Shown piece by piece: positions 50,715 through 59,420 of a stretch of 64,000 nt of DNA. The first letter of the stretch is position 1, and each line of letters opens with the position of its first letter. Made by a program: the position numbers and the translations under genes. A model generated the notes under the pieces. It had not been told where the DNA came from. It saw only the letters and a program-made list of their open reading frames with translations, and made no database searches. The stretch comes from Cryobacterium arcticum (lineage in GTDB: Bacteria > Actinomycetota > Actinomycetes > Actinomycetales > Microbacteriaceae). Where the stretch lies: positions 3,472,001 to 3,536,000 of the forward strand of contig NZ_CP016282.1 in assembly GCF_001679725.1 (NCBI RefSeq). Direction: 5' to 3'.

Positions 50715-52300
50715 GTACTCCCAAACCGCGCTCGCCCTCGGCAGGCGGAGTGTCCAACGGCTTCCGGACCCCGCTGCAGCTGGTCCGCACAGCGGCCATA
50801 CCACTTCCGAGGTTCCAGGCGCTGCCGGCCCGGCCGCAAACTGCCGAACCCGCCACCAAACCGGCTGTCGCCCTCTCCGGTGCGGCCTGGGCGCGGCACT
50901 ACCGTACGAGGCTGAGATTCACGGATGCCGGTGTCATCATCGCCGTGGTCGGGACCGCATTCCTGGCCCGTTTCGTGCTGGGCGCACCGATCCCGAGCGC
51001 GGCGGAGATCCCGCGCGGATACTGGTTGACTCCCGCCCTTGTCGCCTTCGCCTGGATCGTCGCCCTCGCCACTTTTCGCACCAGGGACCCGCGAATCGTC
51101 GGGGTCGGGGCAACCGAGTACAAACTCGTCATCAATGCCAGCGCTCTAGCGTTCGGCATGCTGGCCATCGTTTGCCTGCTCCTGCAGGTCGACACCGCTC
51201 GCCCCTACTTCGTACTGGCATTGCCGCTCGGCGTCGCCGCGTTGGTGCTTGAGCGCTGGATCTGGCGGAAATGGCTCATCCGCCAGCGCCGGTTCGGGCA
51301 CTACCTCGCCACGGCGATCGTTGTCGGCGACAGCGACGAGGTCGAATACGTTGTACGGCAGATCGATGAGAAGTCCGGTGCTGCCTACCACGTGGTCGGC
51401 GCGGCAATCGATGGATCGAATACCGGTGCCGTCGCGGTGGGTGACCACATCGTGCCTATCGTGGCGGACTTCGGAAACGTCGCCTCTGCGGCCCGGTTGA
51501 TGCGAGTCGACGCTGTGATCGTAGCCGGGCACCCCAAGCTCGGCACCAAGTACATCCGCAGTCTCGGTTGGGACCTGGAGAGGACCTCCGCGGAACTCGT
51601 GCTCTCGAGCCGGTTGACAGATGTGGCCGGCCCGCGTATCCATTTCCGCCCGGTCGAGGGCCTACCGCTGATTCACGTCGAGATCCCCCAGTACGACGGG
51701 GCGAAACATATTCTCAAGCGTGCGCTGGACGTTGTCTTGGCCTCCGCGGCCCTGCTGTTGTTGAGCCCATTGCTCGCTTTCATCGCAGTGCTGGTGAAGG
51801 TCGACACCCCGGGGCCCGCCCTCTTCCGGCAGGAACGCCTTGGGCGCAACGGGCGCCCATTCCACATGCTCAAGTTCCGGTCGATGGTGCGCACGGCCGA
51901 AGACGACCTCGCCGGACTTCTCGACAAGAACGAGGGTGCGGGTGTCCTCTTCAAGATTCGCAGCGATCCTCGAATCACGCCTGTCGGCCGATTCATCCGC
52001 AAGTATTCGCTGGACGAGCTGCCCCAGCTGTGGAACATCGTGAAAGGCCAGATGAGCGTCGTCGGGCCCCGCCCGCCGTTGCCGTCCGAGGTGCAGAACT
52101 ACGAGACGCATATGCACCGCCGGTTGTACATCAAACCCGGACTGACGGGCATGTGGCAGGTGAACGGGCGCTCAAACCTCAGCTGGGAGGAGAGCGTGCG
52201 GCTGGACCTCTACTACGTCGAGAACTGGTCGCTCGCCGGCGACCTCATGATCATCTGGCGCACGGTGAAGATCGTGCTCCGGCCGTTGGGCGCGTACTGA
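50711..52300 (+). CDS. Polyprenyl-phosphate sugar-1-phosphate transferase (WbaP/EpsE type)
   Basis: Starts assembly of the repeat unit by moving a sugar-phosphate from UDP-sugar to undecaprenyl phosphate. 529 residues from ATG 50711. Four to five membrane helices (about 65-185) are followed by a CoA-binding-like region (LATAIVVGDSDEVEYVVRQIDE). The catalytic bacterial sugar transferase domain (about 335-529) has KRALDVVLASAALLLLSPLLAFIAVLVKVDTPGPALFRQERLGRNGRPFHMLKFRSM, then YSLDELPQLWNIVKGQMSVVGPRPP and KPGLTGMWQVNGRSNLSWEE. The start at 50711 is chosen because it overlaps the conserved leader frame. Confidence 0.93.
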   Translation: MSTPKPRSPSAGGVSNGFRTPLQLVRTAAIPLPRFQALPARPQTAEPATKPAVALSGAAWARHYRTRLRFTDAGVIIAVVGTAFLARFVLGAPIPSAAEIPRGYWLTPALVAFAWIVALATFRTRDPRIVGVGATEYKLVINASALAFGMLAIVCLLLQVDTARPYFVLALPLGVAALVLERWIWRKWLIRQRRFGHYLATAIVVGDSDEVEYVVRQIDEKSGAAYHVVGAAIDGSNTGAVAVGDHIVPIVADFGNVASAARLMRVDAVIVAGHPKLGTKYIRSLGWDLERTSAELVLSSRLTDVAGPRIHFRPVEGLPLIHVEIPQYDGAKHILKRALDVVLASAALLLLSPLLAFIAVLVKVDTPGPALFRQERLGRNGRPFHMLKFRSMVRTAEDDLAGLLDKNEGAGVLFKIRSDPRITPVGRFIRKYSLDELPQLWNIVKGQMSVVGPRPPLPSEVQNYETHMHRRLYIKPGLTGMWQVNGRSNLSWEESVRLDLYYVENWSLAGDLMIIWRTVKIVLRPLGAY

Positions 52301-52301
52301 G

Positions 52302-53570
52302 ATGCCGGCACCGGATCACTCCCAGCCCGAGAGCAGGTTCACCGCCCGGGCGCTGCGGATCGCGATGATCGGCACCCGTGGGGTGCCTGCCACTTTCGGC
52401 GGGTTCGAGACCGTGGTGGAGGAGATCGGGCGGCGGCTAGTGGACCGCGGCCATGCCGTGACGGTGTACTGCCGGGCGCCCGGCGGCGCGACCGGCCCGG
52501 TTCCTCCGGGGACCGCCTACCTGGGCATGCGACTCGTGCACCTGCCGGCGCTGCGGTCGAAGGCCCCCGCGTCCCTCAGCCACACCGCGGTCTCGGTCGT
52601 GCACGCCGCCACCGGAGCGCGCCCCGACGCCGCTTTCGTCTTCGGCTACGCGAACGCCCCGTTCCTGCCGCTGCTGCGCCGGCGCGGCATCCCGACGACC
52701 GTGCACCTGTCCGGCGGCGAGTGGGAACGCGACCGCCGGGCCCGGCGGCGCGGGCGGTATTCCCAGTGGGCCGAACAGGCGTCGGTGCGATCGGCCGACG
52801 CCCTCATTGCCGACTCCCGGAACGTCGCGGACTACTACAGCAGGGAGTTTGCCGCTTCGACCGAGCTGATCGGCTACGGGACCCGGCTGCTGCATGATCC
52901 GCCGGCCACTCGTCTGGCGGAGTTGGGCCTGCGGCCGCACGGGTTCCACCTGGCGGTGGCCCGGTTCGGGCCCGACAACCATCTGGACGCGATTCTCGAC
53001 GGCTACCGGCGGAGCAGCGCCCGCTTGCCGTTGGTCGTCGTCGGCAGCCCGGGCTCTGGGACCCAGGCCCGCCGCCTCGCCGCGTTGGCCGAGGAGCCCC
53101 GGGTGCGTCTGGTGAGCGGGCCGTGGGACCAGGAGCAGCTCGATCAGCTGTATGCCCACGCGGTGAGCTACCTGCACGCGCACTCGGTGGGAGGCGCCGA
53201 CCCATGGCTGTTGCGTGCAATGGGTGCCCGCACCGCCGCAATCGCCTGGGACGTGCCCGTCAACCGCGAGATGCTGGGCGCCTACGGGGCCTACTTCCAC
53301 GACCCCCGCGCACTCGCGGCGTTGATCGAGGATGCGGAGTTGAACCCGCACCACACGCAGGAGGTCAGTGAGGCGCTGCAGCGTCGTGCGGCCGCCCTGT
53401 ACAACTGGGGCCACGTCACCGACGGCTATGAGGACCTCGCCCAACGTCTCGTCTCCGGCCGCAGCACCCAGGGGGCAAGCCCCGGGCGCAGCGCGCACCC
53501 GCGCCACCGTGTGCCTCGGGGATATCCGGCGGAACCGGAATCCGTCGTCGAACGCGAGCAACCGACATGA
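52302..53570 (+). CDS. DUF1972-type glycosyltransferase family 4
   Basis: 422 residues, starting 1 nt after the transferase stop. The DUF1972 signature IAMIGTRGVPATFGGFETVVEEIGRRLVDRGHAVTVYCR opens the acceptor domain. PTTVHLSGGEWERDRRARRRGRYSQWAEQASVRSADALIADSRNVADYY is typical of this group of rhamnosyltransferase-like enzymes. The donor domain keeps VARFGPDNHLDAILDGY and YLHAHSVGGADPWLLRAMGARTAAIAWD. The C-terminal 50 residues are Pro/Arg-rich and not part of the fold. Probably the second sugar transfer, right after priming. Confidence 0.9.
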   Translation: MPAPDHSQPESRFTARALRIAMIGTRGVPATFGGFETVVEEIGRRLVDRGHAVTVYCRAPGGATGPVPPGTAYLGMRLVHLPALRSKAPASLSHTAVSVVHAATGARPDAAFVFGYANAPFLPLLRRRGIPTTVHLSGGEWERDRRARRRGRYSQWAEQASVRSADALIADSRNVADYYSREFAASTELIGYGTRLLHDPPATRLAELGLRPHGFHLAVARFGPDNHLDAILDGYRRSSARLPLVVVGSPGSGTQARRLAALAEEPRVRLVSGPWDQEQLDQLYAHAVSYLHAHSVGGADPWLLRAMGARTAAIAWDVPVNREMLGAYGAYFHDPRALAALIEDAELNPHHTQEVSEALQRRAAALYNWGHVTDGYEDLAQRLVSGRSTQGASPGRSAHPRHRVPRGYPAEPESVVEREQPT

Positions 53571-54535
53571 TGCCGTCGGCCGATCTGGGCATCGTCGTGG
53601 TCAACCACGGCTACCCCGACCAGCTCGAACGCAACCTGGTGGGAATCGGACAGAGCGTCCGGCCGGCCCTGGTCGTAGTGGTCGACAATTTTTCCGGGAT
53701 CGCCCAGCGGGAAGCGACGACTCGGCTCTGTGCCCGCGAAGGCTGGACCCTGCTCGCCCCCGGACTCGATCTCGGCTTTGCCGCCGGAGCCAACGCTGGG
53801 GCGCGGCTGCTGCGCTCGCGCGGCTGCAACCTGCTGCTCCTGCTCGATCCTGCGGTGTGGATCGACGCGGCCGGGGTGCTCGTTCTGGCTGCAGCCTGCG
53901 TCGCCGACCCCCAGCGCATCCTCGGCACGAACATTCGCCGCCAGGATGGTTCGATATGCGACGGCGGCGGCACCGTGGACATCCGCCGCGGCCACGCACC
54001 GACCCGTGACGGCGCGGCCGGTTCAGCACCGGACGGCTGGCTCAGCGCCTCGTGCCTGATGATCCACGGCTCCCTGTGGGACTGGCTGGGCGGCTTCGAC
54101 GAAACCTACTTCCTCCTCTGGGAGGACGTCGACCTGTCCTGGCGCTGCGTGGCCGCCGGCGGCAGCCTGGCCGTGCGTGACGACATCATGGTGCTCCGGA
54201 GCGCGCCGGATTCCGTGCCGGCCGTCGGAGCCGATCTGGTGCGGCTCTACTCGAATTGCCGGAACCGGCTCGCCTTCGCCGCTGAGCATCTGACCCGCCG
54301 ACAGCTGCTTGGATGGCTCCTGCACAGCCCGGGCTACGCCGCGGAGGTGCTCCGGGCCGAGGGCCGCCGGCGTCCTGCGAGGCGCGCGGGGCCCATGCTG
54401 GCCGCCGCCGTTCGCGGCACTGCGGCGGGATCGGCTGTGGCGCTGCGCCGGCTGAGCGGGCCGGCTCCCTATCGGCCGGGCGGGCGCCGCGCCGACGAGC
54501 GGCGATCGGCTCCCGAACAGAAGACCATCGGGTGA
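53567..54535 (+). CDS. Glycosyltransferase family 2
   Basis: 322 residues; ATGA overlap with the previous gene. The GT-A fold has LGIVVVNHGYPDQLERNLVGIG, VVVVDNFSGIAQRE, DLGFAAGANAGARLL and NLLLLLDPAVWID. The usual DxD is LLLLDPAVW, so the metal site is degenerate, as in many rhamnosyltransferase-type GT2 proteins. FLLWEDVDLSWRCVAAGG carries the catalytic-base segment ExDLSWR. The C-terminus is Arg-rich, suitable for membrane contact. Acceptor and donor unknown. Confidence 0.9.
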   Translation: MMPSADLGIVVVNHGYPDQLERNLVGIGQSVRPALVVVVDNFSGIAQREATTRLCAREGWTLLAPGLDLGFAAGANAGARLLRSRGCNLLLLLDPAVWIDAAGVLVLAAACVADPQRILGTNIRRQDGSICDGGGTVDIRRGHAPTRDGAAGSAPDGWLSASCLMIHGSLWDWLGGFDETYFLLWEDVDLSWRCVAAGGSLAVRDDIMVLRSAPDSVPAVGADLVRLYSNCRNRLAFAAEHLTRRQLLGWLLHSPGYAAEVLRAEGRRRPARRAGPMLAAAVRGTAAGSAVALRRLSGPAPYRPGGRRADERRSAPEQKTIG

Positions 54536-55587
54536 TGCGGGTCCTGCAGTCGTTCCCGGGCGCGCCGAGCACCACCAATCCCTATCTACTCCAACTCAGC
54601 ACGCACCTGGGCCCGGATCCAGACGTTCTCGGCTTCAGCTGGGAACGCGCCCTCACGGAACGCTACGACGTGTTCCACGTGCACTGGCCCGCGGCCTTGC
54701 TGCACGGTTCGACCTCGTTGCGCAGCCTGGTGAAGCGTCTGCTGTTTCGCGCGCTGCTCTTTCGGCTGTGGCTCGGCCGCCGCCGTACCGCCCTGGTGCG
54801 TACGGTGCACGACGACCATGGCCAGAGAGCGGGTAGCCGGACCGAACGGGCGCTGCTGGCGCGCCTGGATCAACGCACGACGCTGTGGATCCGACTCACT
54901 CCGGCGACTCCGATGCCCCCGGCCGCGCACGTGCGCACGATCGAGCACGGTGACTACCGCGAGTGGTTCGGCTCGATCGACGGGTCGCCCGCGATGATGG
55001 GCCGGCTGCTGTTCTTCGGACTCATCCGTCCGAACAAGGGCGTGGCGGACCTGATCGAGGCCTTCACCGACCTCCGCGCCGGCCCGGATGGAGAGGCCTT
55101 GTCCCTGCGGGTGGTGGGCAGCCCCACGACCACGGCCGTCGGCGCGGAGATCCTCCTGGCCGCCGGAGCCGATTCCCGGGTCACTGTGTCGCTCGGGCAT
55201 CCCGGCGACGCCGAGCTGGCCGCGGAAATCGAGCAGGCCGAACTCGTCGTGCTCCCGTACCCGGACCTGCACGGTTCGGAGGCCTCGGTGCTCGCCCTGT
55301 CGATGGCCCGACCGATCCTGGTGCCCGGCACCCCGGTCGCCCGAGTGCTGCAGACCGAAGTCGGTGCAGGCTGGGTGTTCACCTATGCCGGGGTCCTCAG
55401 CGCGGCGACACTCGGCGACGCGCTCACCGGCTGCCGGGCGGGGAAGCCCGGTGCGGGCAGACGGCCGGACCTGTCGGCACGCGCCTGGCCGCTCATCGCC
55501 GCCCAGCACCGGGCCGCGTACGCAACCGCTGTGCGCCTGGTGAAACGCGAGACGGAGCCGGTCCCCGCGTCCGCCGAACCCGGCTGA
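54535..55587 (+). CDS. GT-B fold glycosyltransferase
   Basis: 350 residues from ATG 54535 (TGATG overlap; the preceding codon GTG 54532 is also possible). The N-terminal half is VLQSFPGAPSTTNPYLLQLSTHLGPDPDVLGFSW and FHVHWPAALLHGSTSLRSLVKRLLFRALLF. The donor half is RLLFFGLIRPNKGVADLIEAFTDL, VTVSLGHPGDAELAAEIEQAELVVLPYPDLHGSEASVLALSMARPILVP. The fold is clear though the usual E-x7-E is altered to SEASVLALSMA. A further sugar in the repeat unit. Last gene of EPS unit 3. Confidence 0.86.
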   Translation: MRVLQSFPGAPSTTNPYLLQLSTHLGPDPDVLGFSWERALTERYDVFHVHWPAALLHGSTSLRSLVKRLLFRALLFRLWLGRRRTALVRTVHDDHGQRAGSRTERALLARLDQRTTLWIRLTPATPMPPAAHVRTIEHGDYREWFGSIDGSPAMMGRLLFFGLIRPNKGVADLIEAFTDLRAGPDGEALSLRVVGSPTTTAVGAEILLAAGADSRVTVSLGHPGDAELAAEIEQAELVVLPYPDLHGSEASVLALSMARPILVPGTPVARVLQTEVGAGWVFTYAGVLSAATLGDALTGCRAGKPGAGRRPDLSARAWPLIAAQHRAAYATAVRLVKRETEPVPASAEPG

Positions 55588-55602
55588 CGACGGGACGCCG
55601 GT

Positions 55603-56292
55603 CTACCGAGGCGCGGAACCCACGAACGCAACGGCCGGCACACCGGCAGCGTAGGTCACGCAGACCTTCACCACCGCGCGCTGGTCGACGGGAACGGCGA
55701 AAAGGAAATCGGCCGTGGTAGCGGCGCCCGGCAGGAGGCTGTCGGGAAACGAATGACCGTCCGAATCCGGTCGGCCGGAGATGGGCAGTTGCTCGGCGCC
55801 CACGGACAAGGTCACCTGCACTGATCGCAGGTTCATCGCGTCGGGAGTGTCGTTTCTCAGGACCACGCTGACGCGAAGGGCCGGGACCGCTGCCCCATCC
55901 TGGACCACGTTGGCGGTGACCGATTGCAGTGGCTCAATACCGAAAACCACCCCGGGCACGGGCGCGACCGGCGCAGTCAGCGACACCGGAGGGAGCTCAG
56001 CCAGGGGCTTCACGGCGACGGGCTCTATCAAGGGCTGCGTCTCGGAACCGGCCGGAGTGAGCGTTCCAGCGTCCGGCGGAGCGGTCACCGGTACCGCGCT
56101 GAGCCCGCCCTCCACAGAGGTCAGGCGGGCAGTCTCCCCGGTCGCGCCGGCCGGTGGCGACCCGGCGGGGCCGGCGATTTGGAGGCTCGCCGCGAACAGC
56201 ACGACGGCAACGCCGACGAGTAGGACGACGCCGCCGCCGGCCCCCCACCGGCGCACGCGGGCTTCACCGCTGGGGGTGTCGGATCTGGGCAT
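55603..56292 (-). CDS. Membrane-anchored protein with extracytoplasmic beta-rich domain
   Basis: 229 residues. One membrane helix (about 19-40), a Pro/Ala/Thr-rich stalk (42-115) and a C-terminal domain (about 118-229) containing VPALRVSVVLRNDTPDAMNLRSVQVTLSVGAEQLPISG and FLFAVPVDQRAVVKVCVTYAAGVPAVAFVG. The last part resembles FxLYD/DUF4352-like Ig domains that shield or bind partners at the surface; that comparison is weak. It lies tail to tail with EPS unit 3, 15 nt between stops, and may be a surface partner of the polysaccharide machinery. Confidence 0.65.
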   Translation of the reverse strand: MPRSDTPSGEARVRRWGAGGGVVLLVGVAVVLFAASLQIAGPAGSPPAGATGETARLTSVEGGLSAVPVTAPPDAGTLTPAGSETQPLIEPVAVKPLAELPPVSLTAPVAPVPGVVFGIEPLQSVTANVVQDGAAVPALRVSVVLRNDTPDAMNLRSVQVTLSVGAEQLPISGRPDSDGHSFPDSLLPGAATTADFLFAVPVDQRAVVKVCVTYAAGVPAVAFVGSAPR

Positions 56293-56430
56293 AGTCGGGT
56301 AAGCGCATGTCGGGTTCCTGCCGCTGAGGCCGTTTCGGGTCGGCTCACCAGTCGGTTCGCTGGTCCTGACATTTAGGCACGGTCCCGCTCCGCTGCCAAG
56401 GCCCCCGCCCAGCCCCCGGGTTGCGGCGGG

Positions 56431-57387
56431 CTACCCGGCGAAACGGTCGGTGGCGTCCAGCAACGCGGCGCGGATGCCCGGTTCCTCGAACGAGTGGCCG
56501 GCATCCGGAATCATCTGGAAGTCGGCCTCCGGCCAGGCCTGGTGCAGCGCCCACGCCGTGAAGGCCGGCGTGCACATGTCGTAGCGGCCCTGCACGATGA
56601 CGCCGGGGATGTCCTTGAGCTTGCCGGCGTCGCGGATCAGCTGTTCGGGTTCGAACCAGCCCTTGTTCATGAAGTAGTGGTTCTCGATGCGAGCGAACGC
56701 CACCGCGAAGGCCGGTTCGGTGAACCGTTCGATCGTCTCGGGGTGCTGCAGCAGGGTGATGGTGGACGACTCCCAGGTGGACCAGGCCACACTCGCGCGT
56801 TCGCGCACCGACTGGTCGGGGTCGTGCAGCAGGCGGCTGTAGGCCTCGATAAGACGGCCGCGCTCCGCGACGGGCACCGGGGCGATGAAGCCCTCCCACA
56901 GGTCGGGGTAGATGGCCGCGGCGCCGCCCTCGTAGAACCAGTCGAGCTCGATCGGGCGGAGCGTGAAGATGCCGCGCAGCACGAGTTCGGTGACCTTCTC
57001 CGGGTGCGTCTCCGCGTAGGCCAGCGCGAGCGAGCTGCCCCAGGAGCCGCCGCAGACGAGCCAGCGGTCGATGCCGAGGTGCTCGCGCAGGCGCTCGATG
57101 TCGGCGACCAGGTGCCAGGTGGTGTTGCTCGACAGGTCAGCATCCGGTTCGCTCGCGTGCGGGGTGCTTCGCCCGCAACCGCGCTGGTCGAAGAGCACGA
57201 TGCGGTACTTCTCCGGGTCGAACACCCGGCGCTGGGTGGGGCTGGACGCGCCGCCCGGGCCGCCGTGCAGGTACACCGCCGGCTTGCCGTCCGGGTTGCC
57301 GGAGACCTCGTAGTAGAGGGTGTGGCCGTCGCCGACGTCGAGCATGCCGGTGTCGTACGGTTCGATCTCGGGGTAGAACTCTCTCAT
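56431..57387 (-). CDS. pip: Proline iminopeptidase (prolyl aminopeptidase)
   Basis: 318 residues, alpha/beta-hydrolase of peptidase family S33. Removes N-terminal proline from peptides. The oxyanion hole HGGPGG and the nucleophile elbow GGSWGSSLALAYAETHPEKV (central Ser) are intact; the acidic residue lies in VQGRYDMCTPA and the His in IPDAGHSFEEPG. Starts REFYPEIEPYDTGMLDVGDGHTLYYEVSGNPDGKP, typical of the cytosolic enzyme, and has no signal peptide. Single gene, minus strand, with its own intergenic space on both sides. Confidence 0.95.
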   Translation of the reverse strand: MREFYPEIEPYDTGMLDVGDGHTLYYEVSGNPDGKPAVYLHGGPGGASSPTQRRVFDPEKYRIVLFDQRGCGRSTPHASEPDADLSSNTTWHLVADIERLREHLGIDRWLVCGGSWGSSLALAYAETHPEKVTELVLRGIFTLRPIELDWFYEGGAAAIYPDLWEGFIAPVPVAERGRLIEAYSRLLHDPDQSVRERASVAWSTWESSTITLLQHPETIERFTEPAFAVAFARIENHYFMNKGWFEPEQLIRDAGKLKDIPGVIVQGRYDMCTPAFTAWALHQAWPEADFQMIPDAGHSFEEPGIRAALLDATDRFAG

Positions 57388-57425
57388 GTCTCGAGCCTAC
57401 GGCCCGGCCCCGGGGCAGGTCGGAG

Positions 57426-57460
57426 GCTCGCGGCGCACCTGCTCGAGGCGCGCCGCGAGC
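57426..57460 (-). terminator. Hairpin terminator of the ABC exporter operon
   Basis: GCTCGCGGCGC (57426-57436) and GCGCCGCGAGC (57450-57460) form a perfect 11-bp stem with a 13-nt loop, 13 nt beyond the permease stop. Very GC-rich, no T run. Confidence 0.75.
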
Positions 57461-57472
57461 ATCCGCCGCGCC

Positions 57473-58297
57473 TTAGGCGTCCCGACGTTTGAGCAGCACT
57501 GCCGCCCCGGCGAGCGAGACGGCCACCCAGCCGAGCACGATCAGGATGTTCTGCCACGGCTCCATCGAATCGCTACCGGCGAAGATCGCGGTGCCGGCGT
57601 TGGAGAGGATGTACGGCAACAGGTCGGCCGCCCAGTCCGCCGGGATGAGCTGGAACACGGTGGGCAGCAACAGGATGACGCCGAGTGTCGCGGCGATACC
57701 GCCCGCGCTGCTGCGCAGGATCGTGCCCATACCCAACGCGAAGACGGCCACCAGCGACAGATACAGCGCGGCACCCAGCAGCGGAAGGAAGAGGTCGGGG
57801 TCGGCCAGACTGGCCGAGAGGCCTTTGCCGGCCAGGATCGGCGACGCCACCAGGTACGAGCCGACAACGCTGACCAAGCCCACGACGTAGGTGCAGACGA
57901 ACAGCACGATGGCCTTGGCGGCCAGCATGGGCAACCGGCGGGGCACCGCGGTCAGGCTGGACCGCACCATGCCGGTGCTGTACTCGCCACTGATAGAGAG
58001 CACCCCGAGCACTCCGACGACCAGCTGGCCGAAGATGATGCCGAAGGTGGACACCTGGATGATCCAGCTGCCCTGTTCGGACTCCGGCACCTGGGTTCCC
58101 TCGAGGTTGAGGGTGCTCGACATCAGCAGTGCCATGCCGAGCGAGATCACGATGACCGTGGCGTAGGACCAGATGGTCGACCGCACGGTGCGGAGCTTGA
58201 TCCACTCGGAGCGCAACAGACCGGCGAAGCTGAGCGGTGCGCCCGAGACCACGAAGGCGGGGGCGAACGGGGTTGTGGGGGTCACGGTGCTGGTCAT
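57473..58297 (-). CDS. ABC transporter permease (ABC-2 type)
   Basis: 274 residues with six membrane helices. Starts with a cytoplasmic N-terminus and FAGLLRSEWIKLRTVRSTIWSYATVIVISLG, the standard beginning of ABC-2 permeases beside DrrA-type ATPases. Helices include about 60-80, 100-122, 140-165, 175-198, 203-223 and 250-268. The segment GEYSTGMVRSSLTAVPRRLPMLAAKAIV is the conserved coupling region (EYxxGT-like). Overlaps the ATPase gene by 4 nt. Probably exports a lipid, antibiotic or peptide; substrate unknown. Confidence 0.9.
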   Translation of the reverse strand: MTSTVTPTTPFAPAFVVSGAPLSFAGLLRSEWIKLRTVRSTIWSYATVIVISLGMALLMSSTLNLEGTQVPESEQGSWIIQVSTFGIIFGQLVVGVLGVLSISGEYSTGMVRSSLTAVPRRLPMLAAKAIVLFVCTYVVGLVSVVGSYLVASPILAGKGLSASLADPDLFLPLLGAALYLSLVAVFALGMGTILRSSAGGIAATLGVILLLPTVFQLIPADWAADLLPYILSNAGTAIFAGSDSMEPWQNILIVLGWVAVSLAGAAVLLKRRDA

Positions 58298-59256
58298 CGG
58301 GCACTCTCCTGCAGGTCGGCCGTGCGGAGCTCTGCGGCGGGGTCATCGGCCGAACCGTGCGTGCGGTATTCGACGTCGTTCTTGGTGAGGGCCATGTAGG
58401 CCTCCTCGAGGGACGCGCTGATGGGGGTGAGCTCGTGCAGGGCGATGCCGGCGCGGGCGGCCTGGTTGCCGATCTCTGCGGCGGTGAGTCCGACGATTTC
58501 GAGTAGGTCCTTCTCGGACTGGGTGACGGTGACGTCGGCGCCCGGGAACAGCGCGGCGAGTTCGGGTGCGTACGGGGTGCGCACGCGGACGGCCTTACGG
58601 GTGGCCGCGCCGATCAGGTCGGCGACGGGGGCATCCGCAATCACTCGACCGCGTCCCAGCACGATGAGGTGGTCGGCGGTGACGGCCATCTCGCTCATGA
58701 GGTGCGAGGAGAGCATGATCGTGCGGCCCTCCGAAGCCAGGTGGCGCACCAGCTGGCGCACCCACTGCACGCCCTCGGGGTCGAGCCCGTTGACCGGTTC
58801 GTCGAGGATCAGCGTGGCGGGGTCGCCGAGCAGGGCCGCGGCGATGCCGAGGCGCTGACCCATGCCGAGGGAGAAGCCGCCGACGCGCTTGCGGGCGACG
58901 GATTCGAGCCCCGTGAGTTCGATGACCTCCTTCACCCGGCTGGCCGGGATGGAGTGGGTGGCGGCCATGGCGAGCAGGTGGTTGTAGGCGCTGCGGCCGG
59001 TGTGGATCGCCTTCGCGTCGAGGAGCACGCCGACTTCGCGGAGCGGTGCCTTGTGCTCGCGGTACTGCTTGCCGTTCACGGTGACCGAGCCGTGGCTGGG
59101 CCGGTCCAGGCCCACGATCATGCGCATGGTGGTGGACTTGCCTGCGCCGTTCGGGCCGAGGAATCCCGTCACCCGGCCGGGCTGCACCGTGAAGTCCACG
59201 GAGTCGACGGCGGTCTTACTTCCGTAGCGTTTGGTCAGGGACTGTGCCTGGATCAT
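58294..59256 (-). CDS. ABC transporter ATP-binding protein
   Basis: 320 residues from ATG 59256 with GGGAAGAG 6 nt upstream. Walker A GPNGAGKST (34-42), Q-loop area VGVLLDAKAIHTGRSAYNHL, signature FSLGMGQRLGIAAALLG, Walker B LILDEPVNGLDPEG and the switch His in IMLSSHLMSEM. A DrrA-type C-terminal extension (from about 220) follows. The variant signature SLGMGQRLG is typical for bacitracin/antibiotic-type exporters of Actinobacteria. Drives the permease encoded next. Confidence 0.94.
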   Translation of the reverse strand: MIQAQSLTKRYGSKTAVDSVDFTVQPGRVTGFLGPNGAGKSTTMRMIVGLDRPSHGSVTVNGKQYREHKAPLREVGVLLDAKAIHTGRSAYNHLLAMAATHSIPASRVKEVIELTGLESVARKRVGGFSLGMGQRLGIAAALLGDPATLILDEPVNGLDPEGVQWVRQLVRHLASEGRTIMLSSHLMSEMAVTADHLIVLGRGRVIADAPVADLIGAATRKAVRVRTPYAPELAALFPGADVTVTQSEKDLLEIVGLTAAEIGNQAARAGIALHELTPISASLEEAYMALTKNDVEYRTHGSADDPAAELRTADLQESAR

Positions 59257-59420
59257 CCGGTTCTCTTCCCTTCGTCTGCGGGAAAAGATGCATGCCGCAT
59301 CGTCCCCCACACACGAGAGTAGGGGCACCGGCTGGGCGCAGCATCCGTCGAGCGGATGGTTTTGCCGCGTCCGGCCTCATCCGCGCGCCCGACCCACCCC
59401 CAGTCCGGGGGCGGCTGAGG

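Noticed and set aside
24000..56300. EPS locus as a genomic island with mobile-element borders
   Set aside because: I looked for transposases, integrases, direct repeats at the ends and tRNA-linked attachment sites. The tRNA cluster at 19.6-19.9 kb is intact and 4 kb away, and no integrase or duplicated tRNA end is seen.
59397..59411. CCCCC-AGTCC-GGGGG resembling the C5-N4-G5 repeats
   Set aside because: The spacer is five bases instead of four and the place, between an ABC gene and an acyl-CoA oxidase, does not fit the other copies. Probably chance in GC-rich intergenic DNA.
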